Assembly (NCBI RefSeq): GCF_000384195.1
Contig: NZ_KB913034.1
Span: forward strand, 721,479-785,478
Length of the DNA stretch: 64,000 nt
Source: Allobaculum stercoricanis DSM 13633
GTDB lineage: Bacteria; Bacillota_I; Bacilli_A; Erysipelotrichales; Erysipelotrichaceae
Reading direction: 5' to 3'
Position 1 is the first letter of the stretch; each line of letters starts with the position of its first letter. The position numbers were made by a program, and so were the translations under genes. The notes below the pieces were generated by a model. That model was not told the origin of the DNA, made no database searches, and was given only the letters and a program-made list of their open reading frames with translations. This document shows, piece after piece, positions 46,015 through 55,300 of this stretch.

Positions 46015-46527
46015 ATGGAAAAAATTTACGAAGATCTGCATCGGATTCTCGATGAAGAACGTCTACTTGATATTTTAAATTTATCCTATTCGGTGATGGA
46101 CAATAATTACCGAGCATTAAGTGCACAAGCATCAAGCATGCCTAATGTTCACGTCTATCAAGAGTTATTGGACTATTGTCATGAACAAGTCGTGCAATAT
46201 ATTCGTAACTACGATCATTTGATGAATATTCTTTGTCAACCAACGAACATTCAACCAGTCTATTTTTCGATCGTTGAATCCGATGCATTTAAATCACTTT
46301 GCACAGAGGAATTCAAAGGATTTCCGCGCATTATCGCCATGGCGATGCTAGCAGGAACAGAAGCAGCGGTAGCCAATTGCACACTGCAAGTATTAGAAGA
46401 TCAAGATGAACGTATTGTTCGCTATTTAGATGAATTGGTGGATACATATCAAGGCTATTTATTAGATGCCCTTGCTTATGGCAAAGGGGAAAAGAAAAGT
46501 GTCTTCTTCACCGACAACAATCTATAG
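46015..46527 (+). CDS. Hypothetical helical protein
   Basis: This 170-aa soluble, largely helical protein starts MEKIYEDLHRILDEERLLDIL and contains IAMAMLAGTEAAVANCTLQVLEDQDERIVRYLDELV. No family is recognised and it has no membrane segment. The ATG at 46015 is preferred because AAAGGGGG lies upstream; the upstream ATG at 45985 has no ribosome site. It stands alone with its own terminator. Confidence 0.6.
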   Translation: MEKIYEDLHRILDEERLLDILNLSYSVMDNNYRALSAQASSMPNVHVYQELLDYCHEQVVQYIRNYDHLMNILCQPTNIQPVYFSIVESDAFKSLCTEEFKGFPRIIAMAMLAGTEAAVANCTLQVLEDQDERIVRYLDELVDTYQGYLLDALAYGKGEKKSVFFTDNNL

Positions 46528-46541
46528 GACAATACAACTTT

Positions 46542-46587
46542 AAGCTTTTATCTTTGGACGACAAAGCCAAGATAAAAGCTTTTTTTA
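46542..46587 (+). terminator. Strong terminator
   Basis: AAGCTTTTATCTT (46542-46554) pairs with AAGATAAAAGCTT (46569-46581), followed by a T run. Confidence 0.88.
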
Positions 46588-46724
46588 ACGGATTTAAAGA
46601 GGATCAAGAAAAAGCAAAGCGCATGAAGCAGTGGAAAGTCTGATGTGTTCTGTTTATCATAAAATCAAGAAAAATGGATGATTTCCATGGGTACGTGTTT
46701 AGGATTAGAAATGGAGAAATATGG

Positions 46725-48266
46725 ATGGATCAGAAAAACGAACTTATTTATGAGCGCATAAAAGATAGTATTCTCACCTTGGCCTTAAGTTTATTAGCAT
46801 TAACGATTGGTTTTGTCTTTGCGCTTATCAATGCCCCAACGGATACAACGGTTGCGATTTATTTTTTGACAGCTATTCTCACAGCAGCATTAACGTCAAC
46901 GCGATATTACGGATTTTTTACATCTGCAATTTTGACGTTAGGATATAACTTCTTTATTACTGCTCCGAAATTTTCGTTTTCAAAAATTACGCCATATATG
47001 CTCATCGTATCAGGATTGATGTTTTTGATGTCGTTAATCTCGTCATCCATTATGTCCCGTGTACGACTTGGAGAACAACTCGCAAGAAGAAGACAAAAAG
47101 AAAGCCAAGTTCTTTACCATTTAACGAAAGATCTTTCGACCGCAGAAACGGTGGATGAAGTTGTAGAATTAACCCTCAATAACATTGCGGATGTCTTTAA
47201 TACAGATTGTCGAATGGTGTTTTTTGATGATGACGGAAAAGTAAAACCGACATTTACATTGATGAAAAATCATACGATTCAAAAAGATGTCCCGATCAAT
47301 TCGCAACGGGATTATAAAAAATATAAAGAGAAACCACCTAAAGGGTATTACTACAATGAACAGCAAAAACAATATGAGTGGCCCTTTTTTGATCGACATC
47401 AAAAAATCCTTGGCAGTATTGCAATTGAAGAAAAACGAGTGGATCACTTTAACGATTTTGACTTCCGCATGATTTATACAATGACGGAAGCGACGGGTAT
47501 TGTGATTGATAAATTAATGTTGTCTAAAGAACAAGCGCAGGCGCAATTAGAAGTTGAACGCGAGCGTTATCGAACCAATTTATTGCGCTCGATTTCGCAT
47601 GATTTAAGAACTCCATTAACGGGAATCATTGGGACAAGCGAATTGTTGATGGAATTGCTCGATGAAAATTCTCAAGAATATGAATTAGCATCTTCCATTT
47701 ATAAAGAAAGTAGTTGGCTTTCGGCCCTTGTTGCCAATGTTCTTTCATTAACACGCCTACAAAATCATTCGATGAATATAAAAAAAGAAGTGATGGTTGT
47801 TGAAGATGTGGTGGATTCGGCGATTGAAACGATTTCGTTACGATATCCAGAACGCCAAATTGTCACGGAATATCCGCAAGATGTTTTAACTTGTTTAGTC
47901 GATCCAGCTTTGATGAAACAAGTCATTATCAATTTGATCGACAATGCGATTAAATATTCTCCACCTACCGAACCGATTGAAATCATGGTTAATGAAGAGT
48001 TCTCCTCACATAACGTATTGATTCAAATTAGTGACCATGGCATGGGTTTAGATCGTCAAGAAAAAATCGATGCGTTTAAAATGTTCTACACCACAAAATC
48101 GGATACGGGCGCAAAAGTAAAAGGGGTCGGACTTGGTTTACCAATTTGTCAATCCATTGTGAAATCGCATGATGGATCTCTTGTTGTCAGTGATCGTGAA
48201 GATAAAACAAATGGAGCAGTTTTTACGATTTATTTGCCTAAATATGATCAACAAACATCTCTTTAA
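46725..48266 (+). CDS. KdpD-like orphan sensor histidine kinase
   Basis: This kinase of about 513 aa has a four-helix DUF4118 membrane domain as in KdpD (about 15-110; ALINAPTDTTVAIYFLTAIL, SARYYGF-type loop), a GAF-like domain (about 140-275), HisKA with ISHDLRTPLTGI, and an ATPase domain (NLIDNAIKYSPP, ISDHGMGL, KGVGLGLPICQSIV). It lacks the KdpD N-terminal cytoplasmic domain, and no response regulator or kdp gene lies beside it. The ATG at 46725 follows GGAG by 8 nt; the upstream ATG (46674) has none. Confidence 0.87.
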   Translation: MDQKNELIYERIKDSILTLALSLLALTIGFVFALINAPTDTTVAIYFLTAILTAALTSTRYYGFFTSAILTLGYNFFITAPKFSFSKITPYMLIVSGLMFLMSLISSSIMSRVRLGEQLARRRQKESQVLYHLTKDLSTAETVDEVVELTLNNIADVFNTDCRMVFFDDDGKVKPTFTLMKNHTIQKDVPINSQRDYKKYKEKPPKGYYYNEQQKQYEWPFFDRHQKILGSIAIEEKRVDHFNDFDFRMIYTMTEATGIVIDKLMLSKEQAQAQLEVERERYRTNLLRSISHDLRTPLTGIIGTSELLMELLDENSQEYELASSIYKESSWLSALVANVLSLTRLQNHSMNIKKEVMVVEDVVDSAIETISLRYPERQIVTEYPQDVLTCLVDPALMKQVIINLIDNAIKYSPPTEPIEIMVNEEFSSHNVLIQISDHGMGLDRQEKIDAFKMFYTTKSDTGAKVKGVGLGLPICQSIVKSHDGSLVVSDREDKTNGAVFTIYLPKYDQQTSL

Positions 48267-48363
48267 GACAAGATGTCCGTTATAAGTAGATCCATAAATT
48301 GTTTTGTTATACTGAATATTAAAGAACAACAATCAACACCAAGTGAATACATAGGAGTCATAG

Positions 48364-49203
48364 ATGAAATCAATAGTTTTTATCGATTTAGATGGCACAT
48401 TGTGGTGGAACGAAGTCATTCCTGATTCTGCAATTCAAGCAATAGAAAAAGCAGTTCAAAATGGCCATCTAGTGTTTTCAAACACAGGAAGAACGCGCTT
48501 TGCAGCTTGGCCAAGTTTAAAAGGATTACCTTTAAATGGCCAAGTCTATGCATCAGGGGCAGAAATTTGGCTTAACGGAAAATGCATTTTCTACAATCCT
48601 ATTCCAGCAGAAAAAACAAAACGCTTAATTCAAAAACTGTCGGCATTTAATATTGGGATTGCGACTGAAGGTGTCAATAAATTGCACGGTAATGATCGTT
48701 GTCGCCAACGGTTTGATGCCGGATTGAATAAGCAAATTCAAGATAAAGATCAACCGGAAATCTTCTTTGAATTTTTAAATATGCCAGATTTATCACAGAT
48801 GAGTGAAGAAGATTATCAAGAAGTCATGAAACTATCTTTAGTGGATGTCGAGATGGGATCACTCGATCAAATTTTGGAAGAAGAAGATATGATCTTTACG
48901 ATTTTTGGCATTCAAGATGAAGATGAATTAATGAATGGTGAAATCACCCAAAAACAATTCGACAAAGGTCGTGCCTTTGATACAATTCGCAATATTTTAA
49001 AACAAGACTTTCACACAATTGCTCTAGGCGATTCCGCAAATGATATTTCCATGTTTGATGCTGCAGACTTAGCGATCGCAATGGGCAATGCAACAGAAGA
49101 GACGAAACAACATGCTGATTACGTGACTGCATCTGTACTCGATGATGGCTTGTATCAAGCATTTAAATATGCCGGATTATTGGAACCTGACCAAGAAGAA
49201 TAA
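48364..49203 (+). CDS. Cof-type HAD phosphatase
   Basis: This 279-aa HAD hydrolase has DLDGTLWW (nucleophile Asp), SNTGRTR (motif II), a large IIB cap domain and ALGDSANDISMFDAADLAIAMGNA (motif IV). Such enzymes dephosphorylate sugar phosphates, flavins or pyridoxal phosphate. It precedes the PLP aminotransferase by 20 bp, so the two are probably cotranscribed. Confidence 0.9.
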   Translation: MKSIVFIDLDGTLWWNEVIPDSAIQAIEKAVQNGHLVFSNTGRTRFAAWPSLKGLPLNGQVYASGAEIWLNGKCIFYNPIPAEKTKRLIQKLSAFNIGIATEGVNKLHGNDRCRQRFDAGLNKQIQDKDQPEIFFEFLNMPDLSQMSEEDYQEVMKLSLVDVEMGSLDQILEEEDMIFTIFGIQDEDELMNGEITQKQFDKGRAFDTIRNILKQDFHTIALGDSANDISMFDAADLAIAMGNATEETKQHADYVTASVLDDGLYQAFKYAGLLEPDQEE

Positions 49204-49223
49204 AAAAGCGAGGATGAAATAAG

Positions 49224-50459
49224 ATGAAATACGATTTTACAACGATTATGGATCGCTATAATCAAGATGCGATTGCGGTGGAATATGTCCATGTGCCCCA
49301 AGAAGATGGTACAGCACCTACCATACCTGCAAATGAATTAAAGATTCAAGAAGGATTGGATTTGATTCCGATGTGGGTTGCGGACATGAACTTTCCCACT
49401 TGCCCATCCATTTTAGAAGCGATGGAAACGCGTTTACAACATCGTGCTTTTGGTTACTTTAAGCCTCGTCCAGAGTATTTCGAGTCTATTATTCATTGGC
49501 ACCAAGTTCGTCATGGCGTTGTTGGATTAAAACCCGAACATATTGGCTATGAAAATGGGGTTTTGGGTGGCGTGATGAGCGCAATGCAGTTATTTTGTGC
49601 GCCTGGGGATAAAGTCCTTCTCCATTCTCCGACTTATATTGGCTTTACCAAATCATTATCCAACTATGGATATCAACTCGTTCATTCGCCATTAAAATTA
49701 GATGAACAAGGAATTTGGCGCATGGATTTTGCGGATATGGAACAAAAAATTGTCAAAGAGAATATCCATACCATGATTTTCTGTTCTCCGCATAACCCAT
49801 CAGGACGAGTTTGGGAAAAAGAAGAATTGGAAACATTGGCGGCACTTTGTGAAAAATATGATGTCAAAGTGATCTGTGATGAAATTTGGTCAGATATCGT
49901 GCGGGCAGAATATCACCATATCCCTTTACAAATGGTCAACGATTGGATGAAAAACAATACGATTGCTTTCTATGCTCCATCTAAAACATTTAACCTTGCT
50001 GGACTTGTTGGATCTTATCACATTATCTATAACAAGACGTTAAGCGATCGCTATGCAAAATATGCATCTTTATCGCACTATAATTCGATGAACGTATTAA
50101 GTATGCATGCTTCAATTGGCGCATATAGTCAAGTCGGTATGGAATGGTGTGACGAACTAAATCAAGTCTTAGCGACGAATGTCGACTATGCCTATAGCTT
50201 TATCCAAGAACATTTCCAAGGTGTTAAATTGAGTAAACCACAAGGAACCTATATGTTATTTTTAGATTGCACAGAATGGTGTAAACAACATGACATGACT
50301 GTTGATGCCCTAATGCGTAAAGGAATTGAATATGGTGTTATTTGGCAAGATGGTCGACCATTCCATGGACCAAATCATATTCGTATGAATTTAGCGCTTC
50401 CGACTTCACGAGTTCAAGAAGCCTTCCGCCGTTTAGATCAATACGTATTGAATGTCTAG
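49224..50459 (+). CDS. PatB/MalY-type aminotransferase or cystathionine beta-lyase
   Basis: This 411-aa fold-type I PLP enzyme has MWVADMNFPTCPSILEAM at the N-terminus, YENGVLGGVMSAM, FCSPHNPSGRVW, VICDEIWSDIV and the PLP lysine in YAPSKTFNLAGL. The MalY/PatB group cleaves cystathionine or cysteine C-S bonds. Length is normal (about 390-410). The ribosome site AGCGAGGATG precedes the ATG. It lies downstream of a HAD phosphatase in the same operon. Confidence 0.9.
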   Translation: MKYDFTTIMDRYNQDAIAVEYVHVPQEDGTAPTIPANELKIQEGLDLIPMWVADMNFPTCPSILEAMETRLQHRAFGYFKPRPEYFESIIHWHQVRHGVVGLKPEHIGYENGVLGGVMSAMQLFCAPGDKVLLHSPTYIGFTKSLSNYGYQLVHSPLKLDEQGIWRMDFADMEQKIVKENIHTMIFCSPHNPSGRVWEKEELETLAALCEKYDVKVICDEIWSDIVRAEYHHIPLQMVNDWMKNNTIAFYAPSKTFNLAGLVGSYHIIYNKTLSDRYAKYASLSHYNSMNVLSMHASIGAYSQVGMEWCDELNQVLATNVDYAYSFIQEHFQGVKLSKPQGTYMLFLDCTEWCKQHDMTVDALMRKGIEYGVIWQDGRPFHGPNHIRMNLALPTSRVQEAFRRLDQYVLNV

Positions 50460-50482
50460 TCTGAATCCATAAATCACGATGT

Positions 50483-50512
50483 AAAAGAGGCCTATTTCAG
50501 TGCCTCTTTTTT
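50483..50512 (+). terminator. Terminator after the aminotransferase
   Basis: AAAAGAGGC (50483-50491) pairs with GCCTCTTTT (50502-50510), followed by TT. The next 250 bp up to 50770 are very AT-rich with no recognisable feature. Confidence 0.85.
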
Positions 50513-50771
50513 ATATCTAGCGAACTATTGCCTCTGATCTCAAAAAAATAAAAGCCGACAGGATAAAAAAATTTAAAAATATATCGTTTAGATCTAATAT
50601 AGATGTAAGAAAAGTACACAGATATGATGATATATCTCTTAATTATGATGTTTGTATTTCTAAACTGTATGTTAAAAAACTTCATAATTGAATAGGGATA
50701 TTCTATTCGTTTTTGTGGCGAAATATGCTTGTTTGTGTACGAAAAATTCTTAAAGAAAGGAAAAAGCTATT

Positions 50772-50831
50772 ATGAAAGCAAAAAAAATAACCATACAGTC
50801 GGGCTCTACCACTCCTGATGTAACCGAGTGA
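50772..50831 (+). other. 19-codon ORF, possible severed start of the surface-protein gene
   Basis: AAAGGAAAAAGCTATT precedes an ATG opening a short ORF (MKAKKITIQSG and onward) that ends inside a terminator hairpin. The lysine-rich first residues look like the N-region of a signal peptide. The surface protein at 52366 lacks a normal start, so this may be its original start, cut off by the IS110 insertion. A leader peptide is the alternative. Confidence 0.35.
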
Positions 50832-50853
50832 ATTTGATCACTCGGTCTTTTTT
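50823..50853 (+). terminator. Terminator in the IS110 leader
   Basis: ACCGAGTG (50823-50830) and CACTCGGT (50839-50846) pair perfectly and are followed by CTTTTTTC. It would shield the transposase from outside transcription. Confidence 0.8.
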
Positions 50854-51049
50854 CTCTTGCTATACTGAAATTAGCGGAAGAGATCGTTGCTTTTTTGAGA
50901 TTTGATCTCGCAAAAAAAATTGATAGAAGATCTTCTGTATGCACCACTGACTGTTTCGAAACAGAACGAATAATTCGCCCTGCTCGAGAACGTAGAAAAA
51001 AATATTAATTCGCAGAAGATCGGCCGCTTTTCTATTTTTGGAGGTAATT
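50854..51049 (+). other. Structured IS110 leader, candidate bridge RNA region
   Basis: The 196 bp before the transposase hold palindromes CTGTTTCGAAACAG (50951-50964) and CGAATAATTCG (50967-50977), and AATTCGC occurs directly repeated at 50972 and 51007. In IS110-group elements the non-coding end encodes the bridge RNA that guides recombination. This is placement by analogy. Confidence 0.35.
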
Positions 51050-52299
51050 ATGGAAAGACTATATGCGGTTTGTTGTGGTATCGATGTTCACAAAAAGATT
51101 TTGGTGCTTGTTTGAGAACGAAACAATCTACTGAAATTCGTTCTTTTGGTGCATCAACTCAAGATCTTCTTGATCTTGTGGATTGGTTAACAGCCAATCA
51201 ATGCGCAGCTGTAGCGATGGAAAGTACAGCTTCATATTGGAAGCCTGTTTTTAATATTCTTGAAGGCTATGATTTAAACCCAATGGTTGTCAATGCTCAA
51301 CACATGAAACAAGTTCCTGGACGAAAAACAGATGTAAAAGATGCTGAATGGATTTCTGATCTGTTAATGAATGGACTTCTTAAACCGAGTTTTATTCCAA
51401 ATAGACGTCAAAGAGAACTTCGCGAACTATGTAGATACAGAAAATCATTGATCGTTGATTTAGGTGCTGAAAAGAATCGACTTCAGAAAATGTTAGAAGG
51501 AGCGAATATCAAACTATCTGGGACAATATCCGATATTAATGGTAAGAGTGGAAAAGCTCTTCTTGACTATATTGTTTCTGGCGAAATTTTTGACGACGAA
51601 GCTTATGAACGACTTCTTGCAGAAAAGTTGATTTCCAAACGATTAAAAGCACCTAAAAAACAATTGATCAAAGATATGCAAGGTTGTATCAGCCCAATTC
51701 AGGCAAAGATGATCAAAGTGATTCGAACTCATATTTCAGAACTTGAAGCGCACATCAAAGAACTGAATGACGACATTTCAAATCATCTAAACGAAGAAGA
51801 AGAAAACGCAGTTGAATTAATCAAAGACATCCCTGGTATTTCAGATACGAGTGCACAAACGATCGTTTCAATCATTGGAACAGATATGTCGCGCTTTCCA
51901 ACAAGCGGAGCTTTGTGTTCATGGGGTGGACTATGTCCTGGAAATCATGAAAGCGCTGGGAAACGAAAGAATGGAAGAACAAACAAGGGAAATAAACTCT
52001 TAAGAAGTACTTTAGTTGTCTGTGCTCACTCAGCTGTGTTGAAAAAAGATTCTTACTTTGGAGAAATGTATAAACGGATTGCCTCACATAGAGGAAGGAA
52101 AAGAGCTATTGTTGCAGTTGCACACGCAATATTACAAATCATTTGGCAACTACTCAAAAAGAATGAGAGATATGAAGATTTAGGCTCAGATTACTTTGAA
52201 AAGAAAAATCACAAAAATAAGTTAGTATCAACTTTAAAGAAGCTTGAAAATTTTGGAATAACTCTCATGCCAGAACAACTGGCACAAGTAGCCTTCTAG
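51050..52299 (+). pseudogene. IS110-family transposase with a -1 frameshift
   Basis: The ATG at 51050 after TTGGAGG opens MERLYAVCCGIDVHKKILV, the normal IS110 N-terminus with the first catalytic Asp, but this frame stops at 51113-51115. The rest (ACLRTKQSTEIRSF onward) continues in the -1 frame to 52299. It contains VAMESTASYWKPV, RKTDVKDAEWISDL and the C-terminal transposase_20 part DIPGISDTSAQTIVSIIGTD with the serine of NHESAGKRKNGRTNKG. A single missing base near 51104-51106 explains it. CAAAAAG upstream could in principle allow -1 slippage. Total length about 416 aa, normal for the family. Confidence 0.85.
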
Positions 52300-52365
52300 A
52301 ATTTTACTATTTTATTTTTTCAAAAACGTCAGGGATTTTGTGCGCTTTTTTCTAAAACGTTCGAT

Positions 52366-55300
52366 TTGGTTACAGAAAAAAGATGCTTAAGCGTGCTTCT
52401 TAGTTTGGCTATGCTCACTTCTCCCTGCAGTCAAGTGGCTTTTGCCTATGATGTGGATGTAGCAACGTATCAGACTGATGATGCTGCAGAATCTACGATC
52501 GCACAAATAAGCATGCTGGACGAAACCGTGGCGGTACAGTACGTCCCTCAATCGGGGGAGGGGAAGGAGATTAGCGCATCTCCTATATTACCGACAACAT
52601 TAGAGGCTATCGCCTATCAAGCAGAAAGCGAACTACAACCGATTTCTATTGAAGGGGTCACTTGGACGGCAACGCCAGAATATGATCCGACAATTCCAGG
52701 TGAATATATCTTCACTCCAATACTTCCACAAGGGTATACATTAGCACAAGATGTAGAGTTGCCTATGATTACAGTGGTTGTAGAGATGAACGAGACGACT
52801 TCGTTATATGCTAGCGGCGAAGTGATCGAAGATGTCGAAATCGAATTGGAGGGTTTTACTTATACGTTTGATTTAGACACAGAAAACAAAACGGCTTGCA
52901 TGACGGATATTTCTGAACCGGCACAAGAGAGTACTGTGACAGTTCCTGAAACCTTTGAATATAACGGTGAAGTTTATACAACTACAGAACTATCGTGGGG
53001 ATTATTCTCATCAGACATAGCTAACGTTACAGGATTGATTTTGCCTAATACGTTGGAGGATGCAAATGTTTCTTTTTCAAGATTTCCGGATTTGAAAGAG
53101 TTGACGATTCCAGGCAGTGTTAAAAATTTTGACGGTGATTTCCAAAATATGGATAAACTTCAAACACTCACCTTTAGTGAAGGAGTAGAAGAAATCTCTG
53201 CCAACTCCATGGTGAATAATTGCGAGGCCTTGACCACAGTAAATCTTCCATCAACTTTGAAAAGAATTACCGCGACATCAGTATTTGGTGGTGCTTCAGC
53301 TTTACAAAATATTTCCTTGCCTGATGGCTTGGTGATTACGCAGATAAGTCTATTTTCAGATTGTACCGCTTTGACTAGCGTTGATCTTCCGGCTTCTATA
53401 ACAGAGATTCCCGAGAGCACATTTAGTGGCTGCACGAATTTACAAAGTGTCACGGCGCAAGGAACGATCACAAACATCGGCTTACGGGCATTTAATGAAT
53501 GCCCAAATTTGACGACAATCCCCGATCTGAGTCAAGTAACGAACATCGGTGAATATGCATTTGAAAAATGTGAGTCTTTGACTGGACCGGTAGATTTAGG
53601 CAATGTGACAAATATGGGTGGCTACGCCTTTAGTGAGTGTAAAAAACTTTCGGGCGCATTGGATTTATCGAAACTCGATGTTATTCCAGCCTACGCCTTT
53701 ACGTATGCTTCGGGTATTACAGACATTCAGTTCAGTGATCATTTGACGTCCATCGGAGATTGGGCGTTTGTTTGGGCTGGCGTTAGTACACTCGACTTTC
53801 CAAAAACATTACAAACGATTGGTACTTATGCTTTTTACAATGCAAGCAGATTGTCCGGTACAATCAAAATTCCCGATAGTGTGATCTCTATTGGAATAGG
53901 TACTTTCCAAAGCACAGTGGTGGAAAGATTTGAAATTGGCAGTGGTATTGAAAGCATCGATGCCGATGTTTTTACTGACAATGCGGCGCTCAAAGAGATC
54001 GTATTTGATAACAGTCAGGACAATGTGACGATCACAGGTACTCTTCCGGCCAATATTACTGTTACCTATGCGCAACAATCTATTGATGATAATGTGGGAG
54101 ATAAAATTTCTGATGATACAAATGCTCCTACTTTGCAAGAGGCAGTGAATGCTGCGGCGCAAGCAGAAAACGGCATTGTAACGTTAGAAAAGCATATTAA
54201 GCTCAATGAAGTGGTCACAGTCCCATCTGGAAATACCGTCACCATAACGACAGAGCAGCCATATCAAATTGCTGGAACGCAAACAGCTAATGATTTGAAG
54301 AATCTTTTTGAGGTAGAACCAGGAGGTTCTTTGGTGATTAGCGGGCCAGTTACTTTGTTTGGCCGCTACAACACCGGTAGTATCGTATTGAACAAAGGAA
54401 TGTTCGAATTAACTGGTGAAGCAGTGGTAACAGGATCAAAAATAACTAATGATTCAGCTAATGGAACTGGCACTGCCGGTTTGGGAGTTATCGATAGCCG
54501 GGGAGAAGGAGCAGTATTCACTTTATCCGGTGGTAAAATTACAGACAATGCACTCAATTCTAACACAGTAGCATACAGTGGGATTGTCCGGGCAAGCGAA
54601 GGTGCTCGTGTGCAAATTACAGATGGCGAAATTTCAAACAATGATGCAACAACCGCTGCGGCACTGAATTGTTCTTCCGGCGTTTTGTTATATGGAAATG
54701 CTAGTGGTGAAATGAGCGGCGGTAGCATCAGTGGCAATGCAGGACATCGCGGTAGTGCCGTGATGCTCTGGGGAGATGATGAAAATCAGCGTACGACTTT
54801 TGAATTGTCAGGGAGTGGTGAAATTACTGGCAATGTTTGTACCTCTGCTCGCAAAGACAAAGGTTCTGGAGCAGTCCATGTTGAGAACAATGCTACTTTG
54901 ATTATGTCTGGAGGTAGCATCTCCAATAACAAAGGTGTTCAAGGCGCAGGAATTTGCGTTGTAGATGGACATTTACAACAGAATCAACCTGAATATAAAA
55001 CTGCTTTTGTAATGAATGGTGGTATCATCTCTGGAAATAGAGGGAATACTGGCGGCGGTATCTATTCTTATTCGAATGGAGTAGAACTTAATGCCGGAAC
55101 AATCAGCAATAATACTGCTGCTAATATGGGTGGCGGTATGTATTGTGAGGGCAACTACGACTATTACAGTACAATGCATTTATCAAATGCTTTAATCACC
55201 AATAATACTGCACGACAAGGCGGTGGCATGTGGTTTTGTGCTACCGGCACAACGACTGTTCATGTGACTGACGGAGCAGCGATTTTTGATAATACAGCAG

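Larger units (their letters stand above)
50785..52365 (+). mobile_element. IS110-family insertion sequence, approximate limits
   Basis: The element is defined by its transposase. IS110 elements lack inverted repeats, so the ends cannot be placed exactly. The left limit is set after the short ORF start and the right limit before the surface-protein reading frame. The leader includes a terminator and several palindromes. Confidence 0.5.

Noticed and set aside
51070..51105. Start of the IS110 transposase at 51070
   Set aside because: That start lies in the wrong frame over the conserved N-terminus; the real start is 51050 with a frameshift after about 18 codons.
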